A DNA stretch of 64,000 nt from Hyalangium versicolor. GTDB taxonomy: Bacteria; Myxococcota; Myxococcia; Myxococcales; Myxococcaceae. Position numbers and translations under genes: made by a program. The stretch covers positions 233,656-297,655 of the forward strand of contig NZ_JAHXBF010000018.1 in the NCBI RefSeq assembly GCF_020103695.1. The letters are read 5' to 3'. Every line of letters begins with the position of its first letter. Positions within the stretch are counted from its first letter, which is position 1. Shown here one piece after another: positions 9,441-18,408 of this stretch. Below the pieces are notes generated by a model. The model made no database searches and was not told the DNA's origin. It saw nothing but the letters and a program-made list of their open reading frames with translations.

Positions 9441-10852
9441 AGCTTCGCCAGCTGCGCTTCCATGGCCGAGAGCGAAGGCCGCGCAGTTGGAGCCGGCGAC
9501 AGTCCCGCAGAGAGCAGCGATGCCAGCGCGGAAGGAGCCGAGGTGCGGCTCCACGTGCCAGTCATCATCGCGGCCATGCGATCCGCCACCGTGTTCCCGG
9601 GGAAGGGATACGCGCCCAGCGTCGTCCACGCCAGGATCGCCGCCAACGAGAAGACGTCCGCGGCAGGCTCCGGCGGCCGGAGGGCCAAGATTTCGGGAGC
9701 TTGATACAGGGTCTCGAAGGGCGGACCGAACCCGTGACAAGGCCGCTCCGCGGTCTCCATGAAGCGCTCGTAGCGAGGCACGACTCCGGTCAGCCGTGGC
9801 CGGAGCGTGCCCCAGCCAGGGAGATACTCCGGATCATCCGGGGACGACCCGGTGAGCGCCGCGAAGAGGAGCTCGGGGCGCAGGCCCACGAGGACCCGCC
9901 CCTGCCGGTGGGCCGCGGCCACCCAGCCCAGCATCGGCAGCAGGAGGCGCGCGGCCCGCTTCACCGAGATCGCGCCCGGCAACAGCTCGGGGAGCGGAAC
10001 TCCCGCGGGCCGAGCCTCCAGCATCGCAGCGTACTCGGTCCCTTCGTGGTCGAACCTCACGAGGCCAAGCAACTGCGCGAACCCCTCCTTCGGCAACTCG
10101 AGCTCGGCACGCTTCAGTTCCAAAGCCGCCGTCTGCCGCAACCCCAGCGAGACATAGGCCTCCTGCTCCTCCGCCCCCACGCGCCGCGCCTCGTACAGCC
10201 CGCGCTCCCGGATGCCACCGATGAGACGGACGATGCCATACGCACCGTGCTCACCGCCCACGTCGAGCACCTGACCTAACGGGAACTCCTGCACCGGAGG
10301 CGGCTCCACGGGCCGGTCCGGGGGCGCGGGCGCCCGCCGATTCGCCACCGCCACATAGGCACCCATCAGCGAGGCGAGATCTCGATAGCGAAGGTCCGAG
10401 AGGAGCACGTACCCCGGAACGCCAGCATCCGCCAGAGACGCGCCACTCAGCTCCCCGGCCATATCGGCCCTGGCGTAAAGCCCGGAAGCGCGATCCTGCG
10501 CACGCGCCCTGGCCCAGAGGAAATACCGCGAGCGCTCCACGGCCCCCAGCAAGCCATGTCGCGCGAGGGCCTCGCGCACCTCCGTGCGCCCGGCCGTCAT
10601 CCAGATCACCCGCGCGCGGAGCTCCCGCGGGACGTCCGCCAGCGTCTCCTCGAGCGAAGGACAGAAGAGGATGAGCACGCCCTGGGGTGGTGCCTCATCG
10701 AGCGTGCCGTGGAGGACCTCGACCTGCTGCCCCAGACGTCGTCCGAGCTCCACCTGCAGCTCGTCCACCCGGTGCGAGGCATGGAGCGCCGTGCTGTCCG
10801 GACCGCTGGATCCACGAGCTCCCACCACGACGATGGTGACATCCGAGCTCAT
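9431..10852 (-). CDS. Pseudokinase-like protein paired with the DUF4157 giant protein
   Basis: The 473-residue protein has two parts. The first 160 residues form an alpha/beta, flavodoxin- or TIR-like fold (VTIVVVGARG, GVLILFCPS). The rest is a degenerate protein-kinase fold: a VAAAHRQGRVLVGLRPELLF segment stands where the catalytic loop should be, without HRD and Asn, no DFG is visible, and yet YQAPEIL and ADVFSLAAIL match the APE and helix-F regions. It is therefore probably a catalytically dead scaffold or sensor. Its ATG overlaps the stop of the upstream 1737-residue DUF4157 gene by 4 nt, implying translational coupling and a joint function, for example as chaperone, adaptor or immunity factor. 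That role is inference. Confidence 0.72.
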   Translation of the reverse strand: MSSDVTIVVVGARGSSGPDSTALHASHRVDELQVELGRRLGQQVEVLHGTLDEAPPQGVLILFCPSLEETLADVPRELRARVIWMTAGRTEVREALARHGLLGAVERSRYFLWARARAQDRASGLYARADMAGELSGASLADAGVPGYVLLSDLRYRDLASLMGAYVAVANRRAPAPPDRPVEPPPVQEFPLGQVLDVGGEHGAYGIVRLIGGIRERGLYEARRVGAEEQEAYVSLGLRQTAALELKRAELELPKEGFAQLLGLVRFDHEGTEYAAMLEARPAGVPLPELLPGAISVKRAARLLLPMLGWVAAAHRQGRVLVGLRPELLFAALTGSSPDDPEYLPGWGTLRPRLTGVVPRYERFMETAERPCHGFGPPFETLYQAPEILALRPPEPAADVFSLAAILAWTTLGAYPFPGNTVADRMAAMMTGTWSRTSAPSALASLLSAGLSPAPTARPSLSAMEAQLAKLAA

Positions 10853-13800
10853 TGCTTTCCTCCCGGCCTGGGCGCGGAGTCGATGACGATGTCGAAACCG
10901 GAGAGCACCTCCGTGCTCGGATCCAGCTTGTATTGTTCCGGGATCCGTGCCGCAAGCTCCGCCGCCTGAGCCGTGCTCTCCTGGTGCTTCGCCACCACGT
11001 CGCTGAGCTTCATCACCTTGCCGCCCTCCGCCTTGGCGCCGACCACCTGGTGTCCGCTCTGGGTGAGGAGCGTCTCGGCGTAGAAATATGAAGCGCTCTG
11101 GGCCACCACCTTGGACACGTTCTCGGGCGTGGGCTGCAGACCGAGCTCATGCAGCTTGACCGTGATCTGGCAGATGGCCTCCACGTTCTCCACGGTCTTC
11201 AACGTCACGCGGCTGACCTCGCCTGTCTTCGCGCCGAAGCGCTTCATCTGTTGCGTCTGCACCCAGACATGGGTGGGCGTCGCCGTGCCCACCATGGGCT
11301 TGTCCACGCCGTCGAGCTTGCTCGGGATGCCCGCCAGGTTGATCTCGCGAAGCTCCATCTCCACCGTGCCGTCCGGCTTCCGCCGGAAGGCTCGCTCGAC
11401 GTACCCGTGCACCGAGTCTCCGCCACCGGTCGGCTTGAACTCAACCAGCGTGGTGTGCACCTGCCAGCCTTTGTCATCGTACGGCTCGAGGTGCTCGAAC
11501 TCCACCCTCCCGCCATCCGGGTTGGTGTGGGCGTTCTTCGCGCTGGTGGGCACCACGTCGTAGAGCCCCTCGGTCATGGTCTGGACACGAGCGCCCTTCT
11601 CCGTCCCGCTCTTGGTGGCGCCACCCTTGGGCTCCGCGCCCTTGATGCCGGCCTCCGTGCCCGGGAGGGGCCTGGCCTCCACCAGGCTGCCAATGGCCGG
11701 GTGATCCACCGTCCACATGGGGCCACGCCAGATCTCCTTGCCACCGGCGCGGGCGACCATCTCGGCCTTGTAGACAGGAATGTCCTGGTTGCCGAAGAAC
11801 GAGCCGACGTGCTCGGGCTTCCCGATCTCAATGTCGATGCGCGGCTCGTTGCCCCCCGGCGTGGGATTGCCCACCACGCCCTTGCCCTTGTCCACGTAGG
11901 GTGTGTGCACCACGTGGCCCTCGATGTTGTTGCGAGCGCAGAACGCCACGTCCGCGGCCGAGGGCGCCAGGTTGACGCGGTTGGTGGAATTGCCCTTCTC
12001 ACCGCTCATGATGTCTCGGATGTGCAGATCCTTGGGCTCACCCGAGATGTACTTGCCGGGCACGAGCGGGTGGCTGTGCGCCACGGGCTTGACGCCGGGG
12101 AACGGAGCCCAGTCCACGTAGCCGCCATGACCGCGGATGACGATGAACGAGCCATCCGGTAGCTGCCCGAGCCCCCACTCCACGGTGCGCGGATCGAAGC
12201 CCTCGGGCATCTCCACTCCAAGGACCCGGAAGCCCTCCGGGTCTCCGCCGGAGACCTGGCGCATCACCTTGTGCGCGGCGGCCTGATCCATCTCCAGCTT
12301 GTTGCCGACGATGATGTTCGCCTTGCCCTTGATGTCCGCGGCGCTATAGGTGGGCCGGTAGATCGGCGGGCTCACGTCGGGGCGGGTCGCTCCGGGCTCG
12401 CGCGCGCTGCGGTGGGCCCACGCCGCGTCCAGCGCATCCTGGAAGCCCTGGCCCTCGCCCACGGTGACCTTGTAGCCGCCCTCGGGTGTGGCCTCGACCT
12501 GGGTCTTGGCGCCGCGCACCACGTCCACCTTCTCTGGGCCGGTGCCAAGCATCTTCGCGAGCTGCTCTGTCCTGGTGGCCAGGTCGGTGGCGTACGTCTT
12601 CTTGATGCGCTCGAGCTGGAGGATGCTGAGTTCCGGTAGGTGCTGGGTGTCGATGTGGAACTTGCCCGTCGAGGGATCGTATCTCGGCTCCTTGAGCCCA
12701 GGGGTATGCTCGAACAGCCCCATGCCCTGGAGCTGACCCAGCTTTGCCCCCATCACCTTCTCGGTGATCTTTCCGAACACGATGTTGGGCGCCAGCATGA
12801 GGAGCCCCTGTCCAGCCATCTCCAGGAACATCTTCGTGCCGGCGGTGCGCGTCTCCAGGATCTTCAGCTCGAGCTCGCGCCGCTTGGCCCTGAGGTCTGG
12901 GTGCGCGGGGTTCTTCTCGAGCTTGCGGACCTCCTCATCCAGCTCCGCGATCTGCTTCATCTGCCCGTCGCGTAGGTTCTTGAGCTGCTCGAGCCCGGTG
13001 TCCCGCATGATGACGACCATGCCGGCCATCTGGACGCCGTCGATCACGAGGAAGGTCGCGCGTGCCGTCTTGGCGAAGACCTTGGCGCGGCCCACGTAGG
13101 GCAGCAGGTCCATACCAATCATCGCCACGCCCTTGGCCACCTCTTTCTTCGTGAGGAGGCCCTTGGCCTCCATCTCGGCCATGTTGTCGATGGTGCTCAC
13201 CGCGTTGTACGACGCCAGGACGCCGAGCACGATGGGCGCCGACACGGGGAGGAAGATCATCACCGCCGTGCCGGCCACGTTCACGATGATCTGCGCCGGC
13301 GTGCTGTAGAGCACGCCCTTGACGGACTTCCACGCCGTGCCCGTGCCCAGCTCGAAGCCCAGGCGCTTGCCCGTGGTGCGCTCGCCCTTCTCGTCGAGCT
13401 GCTCGAAAGCAGCGGAGACCCTGCCCGGGGGATAGGTCTTGGCAAGCTCGTAGAAAACGGCCTCCAGCGCCTTGTCGAAGGTGTCCTCCGTGGCGTGGAA
13501 GTGATAGTCCACCTGCTCCCAGATCTTACTGAGGTCGTGGAGCTTGACCTCGACCTTGCCGTCCTGGGTCTTCCGGGCCATGCCGAGGAGGGTCAGCGGG
13601 CCCTCCTTCATGCCCGTCTCGCGGGTGGAATACACACCGCGAGCCTCGAAGGAGTGGTAGCCCTTCGTCGCCTCGGTGCCCAGCAGGGTCCTGGACTCGT
13701 CGAGCCGCTTCAGAGCCTCGGTGGCGTACTGGAGAAGATCCGCGTTCGCGTCGGACCCTTTGTAGTGGTCGACGAGCTGCTTCAACCGCTCACGGTCTTT

Positions 13801-16062
13801 CTCGAGGAACTTGATCCGAGCAGCGAAGGTACGCCGCCACTCCGCGGGGAGCTTGCCCGCGCCTTGGTAGCCCTCGGTGTTGGCGTCCAGGCCCACGCCG
13901 AAGGACTTCTTCTCCCACTCGAGATCCCCGAACCCCGCCTCGGCCTCCATCTGCGAGATGTGCTCGCGCTCGCTGAGCACCTCGACGGGGATTTCGAAGT
14001 GCGCCGGGTAGAAGAAGTTGTGATCGACGAAGGCGTGGATCTGGTAGAGGCCCGGCTTCTTGAGGATCTGGTCCGCGTTGAAGCGCTCGGACTCCGACTC
14101 GCGGTCGATGTAATGGGCATGATCGCTCTGGACCTGCCCTTGGGGGATGAGCTGTCTCGGGTTCGTGTCGTCTCGCTTGGCCGCATGCGCGCGCCACTCG
14201 ATGGTGACCCAGGGCACGGCAAAGACGACGTCGGTGTTGGTGACCTTGAAGAAGAACTCGGCCTTGTCCTTCTTGTCGGTGAGGATCCCGGAGCGATTGA
14301 TGATCTGCCCCTTGAGCCGCGAGCTGGTGAGAGGCTTCTCTCCGCCCGGCTTGCGCTCCGGCATCTCGAGCGTCTTCCGGGCCGTCTCGAGGTCCACCTG
14401 GGCGATGAGATCCTCGATCATCTGGGCGCTGAGCGCATCCGGCGCGTCCTTGCCGCTGCCCTTGGCATTGCGGATTCGCTCGAGGATCTGCTGCTTGAGC
14501 GGGTGAGCGTCGAGCTTGCGCAGCAAGGAGATCTGATAGCTGGTAATGGGCTCGCGGTTCTTGTCCGGATCCGGCGAGGGCGGGAGGTTCAGCTCCTTCA
14601 GGAACTTGTCGAGGAACTCGCGATCTTCCTTCGACAGCTTCGGCGCCACAGGGACGCCGCCGACGCTCTCCTGCGTCGGCTTGCCACTGATGGTGCCCGT
14701 CTTGAGAAAGCTGGCCCACCGCTGCTGGCCGAAATAGTAGGCCCCCGCCTCCGGCATGAAGTTCCAGGTGGCGGCGCGAACGTCGTTGAGGACCTCGATC
14801 GTCCACTCGTTGTCCTCGGTCATCTTGCGGTTGAGCTCGAAGGTGCGGACGTTCTCCTGCATCTTCATGCCCACCTCTGCCTCGAGCGCGGTGAAGATGC
14901 GCTCGCGCAGGTTCCTATCCGGAACGATGCGGCTGCCAACCCAATAGCTCGAGCCCTTGAACGTGCCGAAGTCGACGATGATGTAATAGTAGTTGGCGAC
15001 GCGCTGGCACTTGATCAGGGCGTCCTGCGGGGCGCCGATGTGGCGCAGCACGGTATGGAAGAGGGGGAGCCCCGTCCCCGGATCATCCGGCACGGGCCCC
15101 TGGAGCTTGACCTTCGGGTGCTTCACCGCCTCGTCGAGCACCTTGTCGTCGGCCCAGGCCAGGGTGCCATGGGCCTTGTACTGGGCGAGGATCCACCGCA
15201 AGAGATCGGGGATGTGGATCTCGGTCTTCTTGGCCTGCTCCTCCAGCAGCGGGTACTGGGAGAACAGCCACGCACGGCTCGCCACCAGGAGATCGCCCTC
15301 GAACTCGAAGGTGCCATTGGCCGGCGCAGGGCGCCGAGCGCCCTTCCCCTTCGAGCCCTCGGGTGGAGTGTCGCGCAGGAGCAGTCTGCTCGTGGGAGCC
15401 GCGGCAGGAGCAGGGGCGGCGGGGAGGCTCGGATGCGCGCCATGTCCCTGCGCCACGGTGGCGGCCCGCTCCTTCGCCTCTCGCTCCAACGTATCGCCCG
15501 GCTGGCTCATCCGGGCGCCGGTGGCCGTGCGGCCCTCGTAGGACTGCACCACGTGAGTCAGCTCGTGGGCGAGCAGCTCACGGCCTCCGCGCTCGTGGGG
15601 TGAGAGGGACTCGCTCGTGAAGATCTCCTCCCCGACCGTGAACGCCCGTGCGTGCACCGCCTGCGCAGCGCGCTGCGCTCCTTCGTCCGAGTGGATGCGC
15701 ACGCGGCCGAGGTCGACGCCGAATCGCTCGCTCATCTCCTGCCGCACGCCCGCCGGCAGCGGCTCCCCCTGGCCTCTCCGTTGGAGCGCCTCGTGCACGG
15801 CGGGATGATCTGGATCGGCCTCGAGCCCGGAGGGCGCCTCACTCCGGAACAGCGTAGGAGCCGGAGCGGGAGCCGGGCGTACGGAGAAGTAGGCCTCTCT
15901 CTCCACCTGCGCTCCCGGCGGCACCTCGCCCCCCGCGCCCGCGGCCGAGCGAAGGACGTAGTTCCAGTAGGACGTCCCGGGCATCGACGCCGTGGCTTGT
16001 GGCGCGTTCTCGGGCTCGCGCTTGGGGGCTTCGATCTTCTGCGGCTTCCGAGACCCGAGCAT
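10849..16062 (-). CDS. Giant DUF4157 (eCIS-core-type) protein, putative polymorphic toxin or effector
   Basis: The 1737-residue protein carries an N-terminal DUF4157 domain at about residues 97-177, with FGVDLGRVRIHSD, a FTVGEEIF segment and the zincin-like motif HELTH (166-170). This domain marks cargo-linked proteins of extracellular contractile injection systems and related toxins. A proline/alanine linker follows, then several hundred residues of unassigned sequence, and a strongly hydrophobic stretch at about 905-985 that could insert into membranes. The C-terminal third contains AHSHP (about 1325) and, roughly 40 residues on, PSAAD, in the order of JAMM/JAB-type metal ligands. Start 16062 was chosen over upstream codons because the added sequence is not protein-like, but no strong ribosome-binding site is visible. 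No injection-system structural genes are nearby. Confidence 0.82.
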   Translation of the reverse strand: MLGSRKPQKIEAPKREPENAPQATASMPGTSYWNYVLRSAAGAGGEVPPGAQVEREAYFSVRPAPAPAPTLFRSEAPSGLEADPDHPAVHEALQRRGQGEPLPAGVRQEMSERFGVDLGRVRIHSDEGAQRAAQAVHARAFTVGEEIFTSESLSPHERGGRELLAHELTHVVQSYEGRTATGARMSQPGDTLEREAKERAATVAQGHGAHPSLPAAPAPAAAPTSRLLLRDTPPEGSKGKGARRPAPANGTFEFEGDLLVASRAWLFSQYPLLEEQAKKTEIHIPDLLRWILAQYKAHGTLAWADDKVLDEAVKHPKVKLQGPVPDDPGTGLPLFHTVLRHIGAPQDALIKCQRVANYYYIIVDFGTFKGSSYWVGSRIVPDRNLRERIFTALEAEVGMKMQENVRTFELNRKMTEDNEWTIEVLNDVRAATWNFMPEAGAYYFGQQRWASFLKTGTISGKPTQESVGGVPVAPKLSKEDREFLDKFLKELNLPPSPDPDKNREPITSYQISLLRKLDAHPLKQQILERIRNAKGSGKDAPDALSAQMIEDLIAQVDLETARKTLEMPERKPGGEKPLTSSRLKGQIINRSGILTDKKDKAEFFFKVTNTDVVFAVPWVTIEWRAHAAKRDDTNPRQLIPQGQVQSDHAHYIDRESESERFNADQILKKPGLYQIHAFVDHNFFYPAHFEIPVEVLSEREHISQMEAEAGFGDLEWEKKSFGVGLDANTEGYQGAGKLPAEWRRTFAARIKFLEKDRERLKQLVDHYKGSDANADLLQYATEALKRLDESRTLLGTEATKGYHSFEARGVYSTRETGMKEGPLTLLGMARKTQDGKVEVKLHDLSKIWEQVDYHFHATEDTFDKALEAVFYELAKTYPPGRVSAAFEQLDEKGERTTGKRLGFELGTGTAWKSVKGVLYSTPAQIIVNVAGTAVMIFLPVSAPIVLGVLASYNAVSTIDNMAEMEAKGLLTKKEVAKGVAMIGMDLLPYVGRAKVFAKTARATFLVIDGVQMAGMVVIMRDTGLEQLKNLRDGQMKQIAELDEEVRKLEKNPAHPDLRAKRRELELKILETRTAGTKMFLEMAGQGLLMLAPNIVFGKITEKVMGAKLGQLQGMGLFEHTPGLKEPRYDPSTGKFHIDTQHLPELSILQLERIKKTYATDLATRTEQLAKMLGTGPEKVDVVRGAKTQVEATPEGGYKVTVGEGQGFQDALDAAWAHRSAREPGATRPDVSPPIYRPTYSAADIKGKANIIVGNKLEMDQAAAHKVMRQVSGGDPEGFRVLGVEMPEGFDPRTVEWGLGQLPDGSFIVIRGHGGYVDWAPFPGVKPVAHSHPLVPGKYISGEPKDLHIRDIMSGEKGNSTNRVNLAPSAADVAFCARNNIEGHVVHTPYVDKGKGVVGNPTPGGNEPRIDIEIGKPEHVGSFFGNQDIPVYKAEMVARAGGKEIWRGPMWTVDHPAIGSLVEARPLPGTEAGIKGAEPKGGATKSGTEKGARVQTMTEGLYDVVPTSAKNAHTNPDGGRVEFEHLEPYDDKGWQVHTTLVEFKPTGGGDSVHGYVERAFRRKPDGTVEMELREINLAGIPSKLDGVDKPMVGTATPTHVWVQTQQMKRFGAKTGEVSRVTLKTVENVEAICQITVKLHELGLQPTPENVSKVVAQSASYFYAETLLTQSGHQVVGAKAEGGKVMKLSDVVAKHQESTAQAAELAARIPEQYKLDPSTEVLSGFDIVIDSAPRPGGKQ

Positions 16063-16317
16063 GGAGTGAGTGGAAACCAGCCAGGGAAACCCCGTCAAGC
16101 AGAACGGCTCGAGTCTGGTTTCCGCAGTGTCCCAAGCGCACGTTTGAATTGCCTGTGGGAGGCCATCCTTCCCACCTGAATTCCTCGGCGAAGGGGCCTG
16201 ACGAAACCATGACGCAATCATGGCTATGCGAGGGCCATCGCTCCTCCAGGAGTCTCTAGCTTGAGTGCGTGAGGAAGAGCAGCCCGTTGAGGCTCTCCTC
16301 CCGAACTCGGAGCCCCC
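16063..16317. promoter_or_regulatory. Divergent promoter region between the DUF4157 and vWA genes
   Basis: The 255-base gap must hold promoters for both divergent genes. I see no convincing -35/-10 pair, no strong hairpin and no small gene with a ribosome-binding site. An in-frame upstream extension of the DUF4157 reading frame (to 16221) has no protein-like features. Confidence 0.4.
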
Positions 16318-18048
16318 ATGTCCCTTTCCCTGTCATACCGCCTTTCTCCCTGTGTCAGCACCGTGCTGGCCCTGAGCATCGCCGCTGGATGCACGAGCCG
16401 GACTCCTTCGCCAGAAGCCACGCATGTGATGAAGGTCCCCGCCGCGCCGCCCGCCGTGATGAGCCCGCCCATCAAGGAGGTCCAGCTTCTAGAGGCAGCC
16501 GAGGACTTGCCCGCCGCGGAGGAGCACGGGGAAATCGTGGGTGGAGTCGAGGGTGAAGTCGTTGGCGGGGTCGTCGGCGGAGTGCTCGGCGGTACGGTGG
16601 GAGGAACCAGCGAGGAGGACGTGCTGGCCTTTCGCGCCGCGCCCCCCTCCCCGCCGGAGCACGATCCCCAATCCACCTCGGGCAACTCCTTCGAGGCCCA
16701 TACACCCAACGCATTCACCGACACCCGGGCCGATCCCCTGTCCACTTTCGCCGTGGATGTGGACACCGCCTCCTACTCGCTGGCGCGACGCTACTTGGAG
16801 CAGGGCCGCCTGCCCCCGCCCGAGTCCGTGCGCGTCGAGGAGTTCGTCAACTACTTCAAGTACCGCTACTCCGCGCCCCAGAAGGAATCCTTCAGCGTGA
16901 ACCTCGAGGGTGCGCCTTCTCCCTTTGGAAAGGGCCGCCACTTCCTCCGTGTGGGCATTCAGGGCAAGCAGGTCTCTCGCTCGCAGCGCAAGCGCGCCCA
17001 CCTGGTCTTCCTGGTGGACACCAGTGGCTCCATGCAGTCCCCGGACAAGCTACCGCTGGCCAAGGAAGCGATGAAGCTTGCCGTGAAGAATCTCAATGAG
17101 AACGACACGGTGGCCCTCGTCACCTACGCGGGCTCCACGCAGGACGTGCTGCCGCCCACCCCAGCCACCGAGCAGGAACGCATCTACGCGGCCATCGACT
17201 CGCTGCGGTCCGGAGGTGGCACGGCCATGGGCTCGGGCATGCAGCTGGCCTACCGTCACGCGCTGAAGAAGGCCTCCGGCAACGTCGTCTCCCGCGTCAT
17301 CGTCCTCACGGATGGGGATACCAACATCGGGCCCCACCTCTCGCCCGAGTCCATCCTGGAGAGCGTGCGCGGCTCCGTGTCCGAGGGTGTCACCCTGACG
17401 ACGGTGGGCTTCGGCATGGGCAACTACCGTGACGACCTGATGGAGAAGCTGGCGGACCAGGGCAACGGCAACTGCTTCTACGTGGGCAACTACCAGGAGG
17501 CGCGCAAGGTTTTCGAGACGCAGCTCACCGGTACACTCGAGGTGATCGCCAAGGACGTGAAGCTCCAGGTGGAGTTCGACCCGGCGGCCGTGCGGCGCTA
17601 CCGGCTGGTGGGTTACGAGAACCGGGACGTGGCCGACCGAGACTTCCGCGACGACAAGGTGGACGCCGGCGAGATTGGCGCGGGCCACAATGTCACCGCC
17701 CTCTATGAGGTGGAGCTGACGGGCGAGCAGCACGCACTGGCCACGGTGCGCATCCGCGCCAAGGCCCCCAACGGGGCCGAGGCCGCCGAGCAGGCCTTCC
17801 CCTTCGAGCGCTCGCGGGTGCGCTCGTCACTGGAGAGCGCTTCGCCGGACTTCCGCTTCGCGCTGGCGGTGGCAGCCACCGCGGACATCCTGCGCCACAG
17901 CCCCTCGGCCCAGGGCTGGAGCCTGGCTGCCGCGAGCAAGCTGGCCGAGCGCACCACCGAAGGCCAGGCCGAGCGCGCCGAGTTCGTGAAACTCGTGACG
18001 CAGGCCCAGACTCTCATGAGCGCCACGGCCTCCCACGAACGGAGGTAG
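16318..18048 (+). CDS. YfbK-type von Willebrand factor A domain lipoprotein
   Basis: The 576-residue protein has a lipoprotein signal (SIAAGC, Cys25), then a low-complexity Gly/Val region (about 80-100), then the family's N-terminal domain (FAVDVDTASYSLARRYL, VRVEEFVNYFKY) and a vWA domain. Its MIDAS motif DTSGSM is near residue 237, with supporting GGTAMGSG and LTDGDTN. The C-terminal DUF3520-like region (KDVKLQVEFDPAAVRRYRLVGYENR) completes the YfbK architecture. The vWA domain probably binds a protein ligand through a divalent metal. It is anchored in the inner or outer membrane, facing the periplasm. It stands alone on the plus strand, divergent from the DUF4157 giant. Confidence 0.9.
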   Translation: MSLSLSYRLSPCVSTVLALSIAAGCTSRTPSPEATHVMKVPAAPPAVMSPPIKEVQLLEAAEDLPAAEEHGEIVGGVEGEVVGGVVGGVLGGTVGGTSEEDVLAFRAAPPSPPEHDPQSTSGNSFEAHTPNAFTDTRADPLSTFAVDVDTASYSLARRYLEQGRLPPPESVRVEEFVNYFKYRYSAPQKESFSVNLEGAPSPFGKGRHFLRVGIQGKQVSRSQRKRAHLVFLVDTSGSMQSPDKLPLAKEAMKLAVKNLNENDTVALVTYAGSTQDVLPPTPATEQERIYAAIDSLRSGGGTAMGSGMQLAYRHALKKASGNVVSRVIVLTDGDTNIGPHLSPESILESVRGSVSEGVTLTTVGFGMGNYRDDLMEKLADQGNGNCFYVGNYQEARKVFETQLTGTLEVIAKDVKLQVEFDPAAVRRYRLVGYENRDVADRDFRDDKVDAGEIGAGHNVTALYEVELTGEQHALATVRIRAKAPNGAEAAEQAFPFERSRVRSSLESASPDFRFALAVAATADILRHSPSAQGWSLAAASKLAERTTEGQAERAEFVKLVTQAQTLMSATASHERR

Positions 18049-18244
18049 AGCCAGGGGTCGAGCGCGCCGCGCTCGACTGCTCCTCGCACCGGGGCCAGCC
18101 TCGCACCTGCCGTGGCCAGGCCCAGTTGCAAAGGGAAGGGATGCCTCGGGCGAGGAGCGGCGCGCGTCCGGGTTGGTACTTCACTTGATATGTAAAAAGC
18201 CACGTGGGCCCAGACAAAGCACTCGCCGCTACATCCAAGGATTG

Positions 18245-18293
18245 ATGACACACGTGACAGCTGACATGTCAGCGTGTGTCACTGACATGTCAG
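18245..18293. promoter_or_regulatory. Tandem palindrome, likely operator of the multicopper oxidase operon
   Basis: Two copies of the perfect palindrome CTGACATGTCAG lie at 18261-18272 and 18282-18293, exactly 21 bases (two helical turns) apart. The first extends to GCTGACATGTCAGC. A further inverted repeat TGACACACG (18245-18253) / CGTGTGTCA (18273-18281) overlaps them. The array is 115 bases before the start codon at 18409. Spacing and symmetry fit cooperative binding of a dimeric regulator. The rest of the 360-base gap 18049-18408 contains no gene I can support and no clear promoter hexamers. Confidence 0.6.
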
Positions 18294-18408
18294 CGCCTAT
18301 ATCTTCTCGGGCGCGACGCTAATGCTTGAATCCTTCGCACGGCGCGTGGATAGATGCCGCCCGTGAGAGTTCGCCGCTCGGCGGCGACTCCGGATGGGGG
18401 AAGTCCTC

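Noticed and set aside
13495..15603. Plus-strand 702-codon open frame opposite the DUF4157 gene
   Set aside because: Antisense shadow of a high-GC gene; composition rich in Arg/Leu/Val without motifs, no ribosome-binding site.
9431..16062. Complete contractile injection system
   Set aside because: Only the DUF4157 protein is present; no sheath, tube, baseplate or AAA ATPase genes.
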